Assembly (NCBI GenBank): GCA_021296235.1
Contig: JAGWAS010000016.1
Location: 19,188 to 59,249 of the forward strand
Length of the DNA stretch: 40,062 nt
Direction: 5' to 3'
Source of the DNA: Paracoccaceae bacterium
GTDB taxonomy: Bacteria; Pseudomonadota; Alphaproteobacteria; Rhodobacterales; Rhodobacteraceae
Shown: positions 39,500-40,062 of the stretch, in pieces
Position numbering within the stretch: position 1 is the first letter of the stretch
How the letters are laid out: every line of letters begins with the position of its first letter
The notes under the pieces: model-generated
What the model was told of the DNA's origin: nothing
The model's database searches: none
The model's input: the letters and a program-made list of their open reading frames with translations, nothing else
Program-made: the position numbers and the translations under genes

Positions 39500-39880
39500 T
39501 CATCGCGGAACAGATTGTGTGGGCTTCCTCAACCGCAGCCTGCCGCCATTGACCATGTTCAGGGTTGCTTTCCGGCCCGACGCAAATCGCTTCATCAATT
39601 CTGCCAAGAAATGAACCTTGTTGTATTCTGACCTCGGCACGAAAGAGCCCTGAAGGACGGTGCCGGGATAAACCTGTCTCATGAAATTGAGCTTCCTTTC
39701 ACCTTTGGTAGTCCACAATTTCAACATTGGATGGACCTTGCTGACTGTTGGGCCAATCGAAACATATGCTCCATTGCTGATCCAGACTTCGACGGTTTGT
39801 TGGTGTAAGTGATTGTTTTGGATTGTGCCGATATCCGAAAAGGCACTACATTGGGGCACTTCAGCGATCCCATTTGGCAT
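39500..39880 (-). CDS. Unrecognised 126-residue protein
   Basis: An open frame of 126 residues that I do not recognise. It is basic at the C-terminus (GRKATLNMVNGGRLRLRKPT) and has no signal peptide, membrane segment or known motif. It begins 12 nt after the stop of the partial frame at 39893-40062 on the same strand, which favours a two-gene unit and thus a real gene. It ends 3 nt from the convergent UxaA gene stop. Either a small accessory protein or a degraded piece. Confidence 0.35.
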   Translation of the reverse strand: MPNGIAEVPQCSAFSDIGTIQNNHLHQQTVEVWISNGAYVSIGPTVSKVHPMLKLWTTKGERKLNFMRQVYPGTVLQGSFVPRSEYNKVHFLAELMKRFASGRKATLNMVNGGRLRLRKPTQSVPR

Positions 39881-39892
39881 GATTGGATGACC

Positions 39893-40062
39893 TCAGCTGC
39901 GATTGCGACCGGATGGTGCCGTCAACTCAAAAGCTTCAGTCGTTCGTTTCAGCCCCATCACCGCATAGAGTTTCCGGACCAAATCACCGATTGCCGAGGG
40001 CAGCACATACCGACGCCCGGTGCTCCGGTCGCCAAGAATGCTGCATTGAACACGAACCAGCG
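39893..40062 (-). CDS. C-terminal end of an unrecognised protein, running off the window
   Basis: The last 55 codons of a minus-strand frame enter from the right edge without a stop. They include VQCSILGDRSTGRRYVLPSA and IGDLVRKLYAVMGLKRTTEA, ending at TGA 39895-39893. The segment looks like folded protein with mixed helix and no low complexity. I cannot assign a family. The gene's start lies beyond the window. Confidence 0.5.
   Translation of the reverse strand, partial: LVRVQCSILGDRSTGRRYVLPSAIGDLVRKLYAVMGLKRTTEAFELTAPSGRNRS

Overview
The window reads as a chromosomal segment of an alphaproteobacterium, most likely from Rhodobacterales or a relative. The basis is gene content and order: glyQ-glyS followed by a pyruvate phosphate dikinase-like gene; carA back to back with a GatB/YqeY gene; ctaD standing apart from other cytochrome oxidase genes; and the string dacF-tmk-holB-tatD-MBL hydrolase-AEC transporter. 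No taxonomic search was run. G+C looks to be in the mid-50s by eye. About 30 protein genes, two tRNAs (Ser-GGA, Leu-GAG) and three recognisable dead transposase fragments are present. No CRISPR array, intact insertion sequence, prophage or rRNA was seen.

Layout from left to right. (1) A 1-Cys peroxiredoxin, a gene-poor stretch, tRNA-Ser, and an IS256-family transposase remnant with six internal stops. (2) A twin-CDGSH iron-sulfur protein, then a tightly overlapping minus-strand unit: ribokinase, cobalt-type nitrile hydratase alpha and beta, and the hydratase accessory protein. (3) An exported protein with peptidoglycan-binding and trypsin-like domains that lacks all three catalytic residues. 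(4) A plus-strand block: glyQ, glyS, PPDK-like gene, SleB-type wall hydrolase, glmM, UbiH-family hydroxylase, and a cut-off ankyrin protein. (5) A graveyard at 18.6-19.2 kb with IS5-like and IS66 remnants. (6) ilvC and carA converge tail to tail with a 4-nt overlap; GatB/YqeY, ctaD and lipB follow. (7) tRNA-Leu and a complete polyamine-type ABC transporter operon (potA, potD, potB, potC) ending at a likely intrinsic terminator. (8) A compact six-gene minus-strand operon from dacF to the AEC transporter. (9) An aldose-1-epimerase-like gene divergent from a full-length UxaA-type sugar-acid dehydratase. (10) Two unrecognised minus-strand reading frames at the right edge, one running off the window.

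Most of the window is core metabolism: translation (glyQS, tRNAs), wall building and turnover (glmM, dacF, SleB), branched-chain amino acid and carbamoyl phosphate synthesis, DNA replication (holB, tmk), respiration and lipoylation. The accessory parts are the nitrile hydratase unit, the polyamine uptake operon and the sugar-acid genes. Several gene-free stretches of 340-700 bp together with dead transposases suggest a genome losing DNA by decay. I did not find a clearly new multi-gene system. The best leads are the ribokinase-nitrile hydratase unit, the triad-less exported protease homologue, the PPDK homologue with an altered ATP-binding domain, and a possible duplicated module in the large periplasmic loop of the PotB permease.
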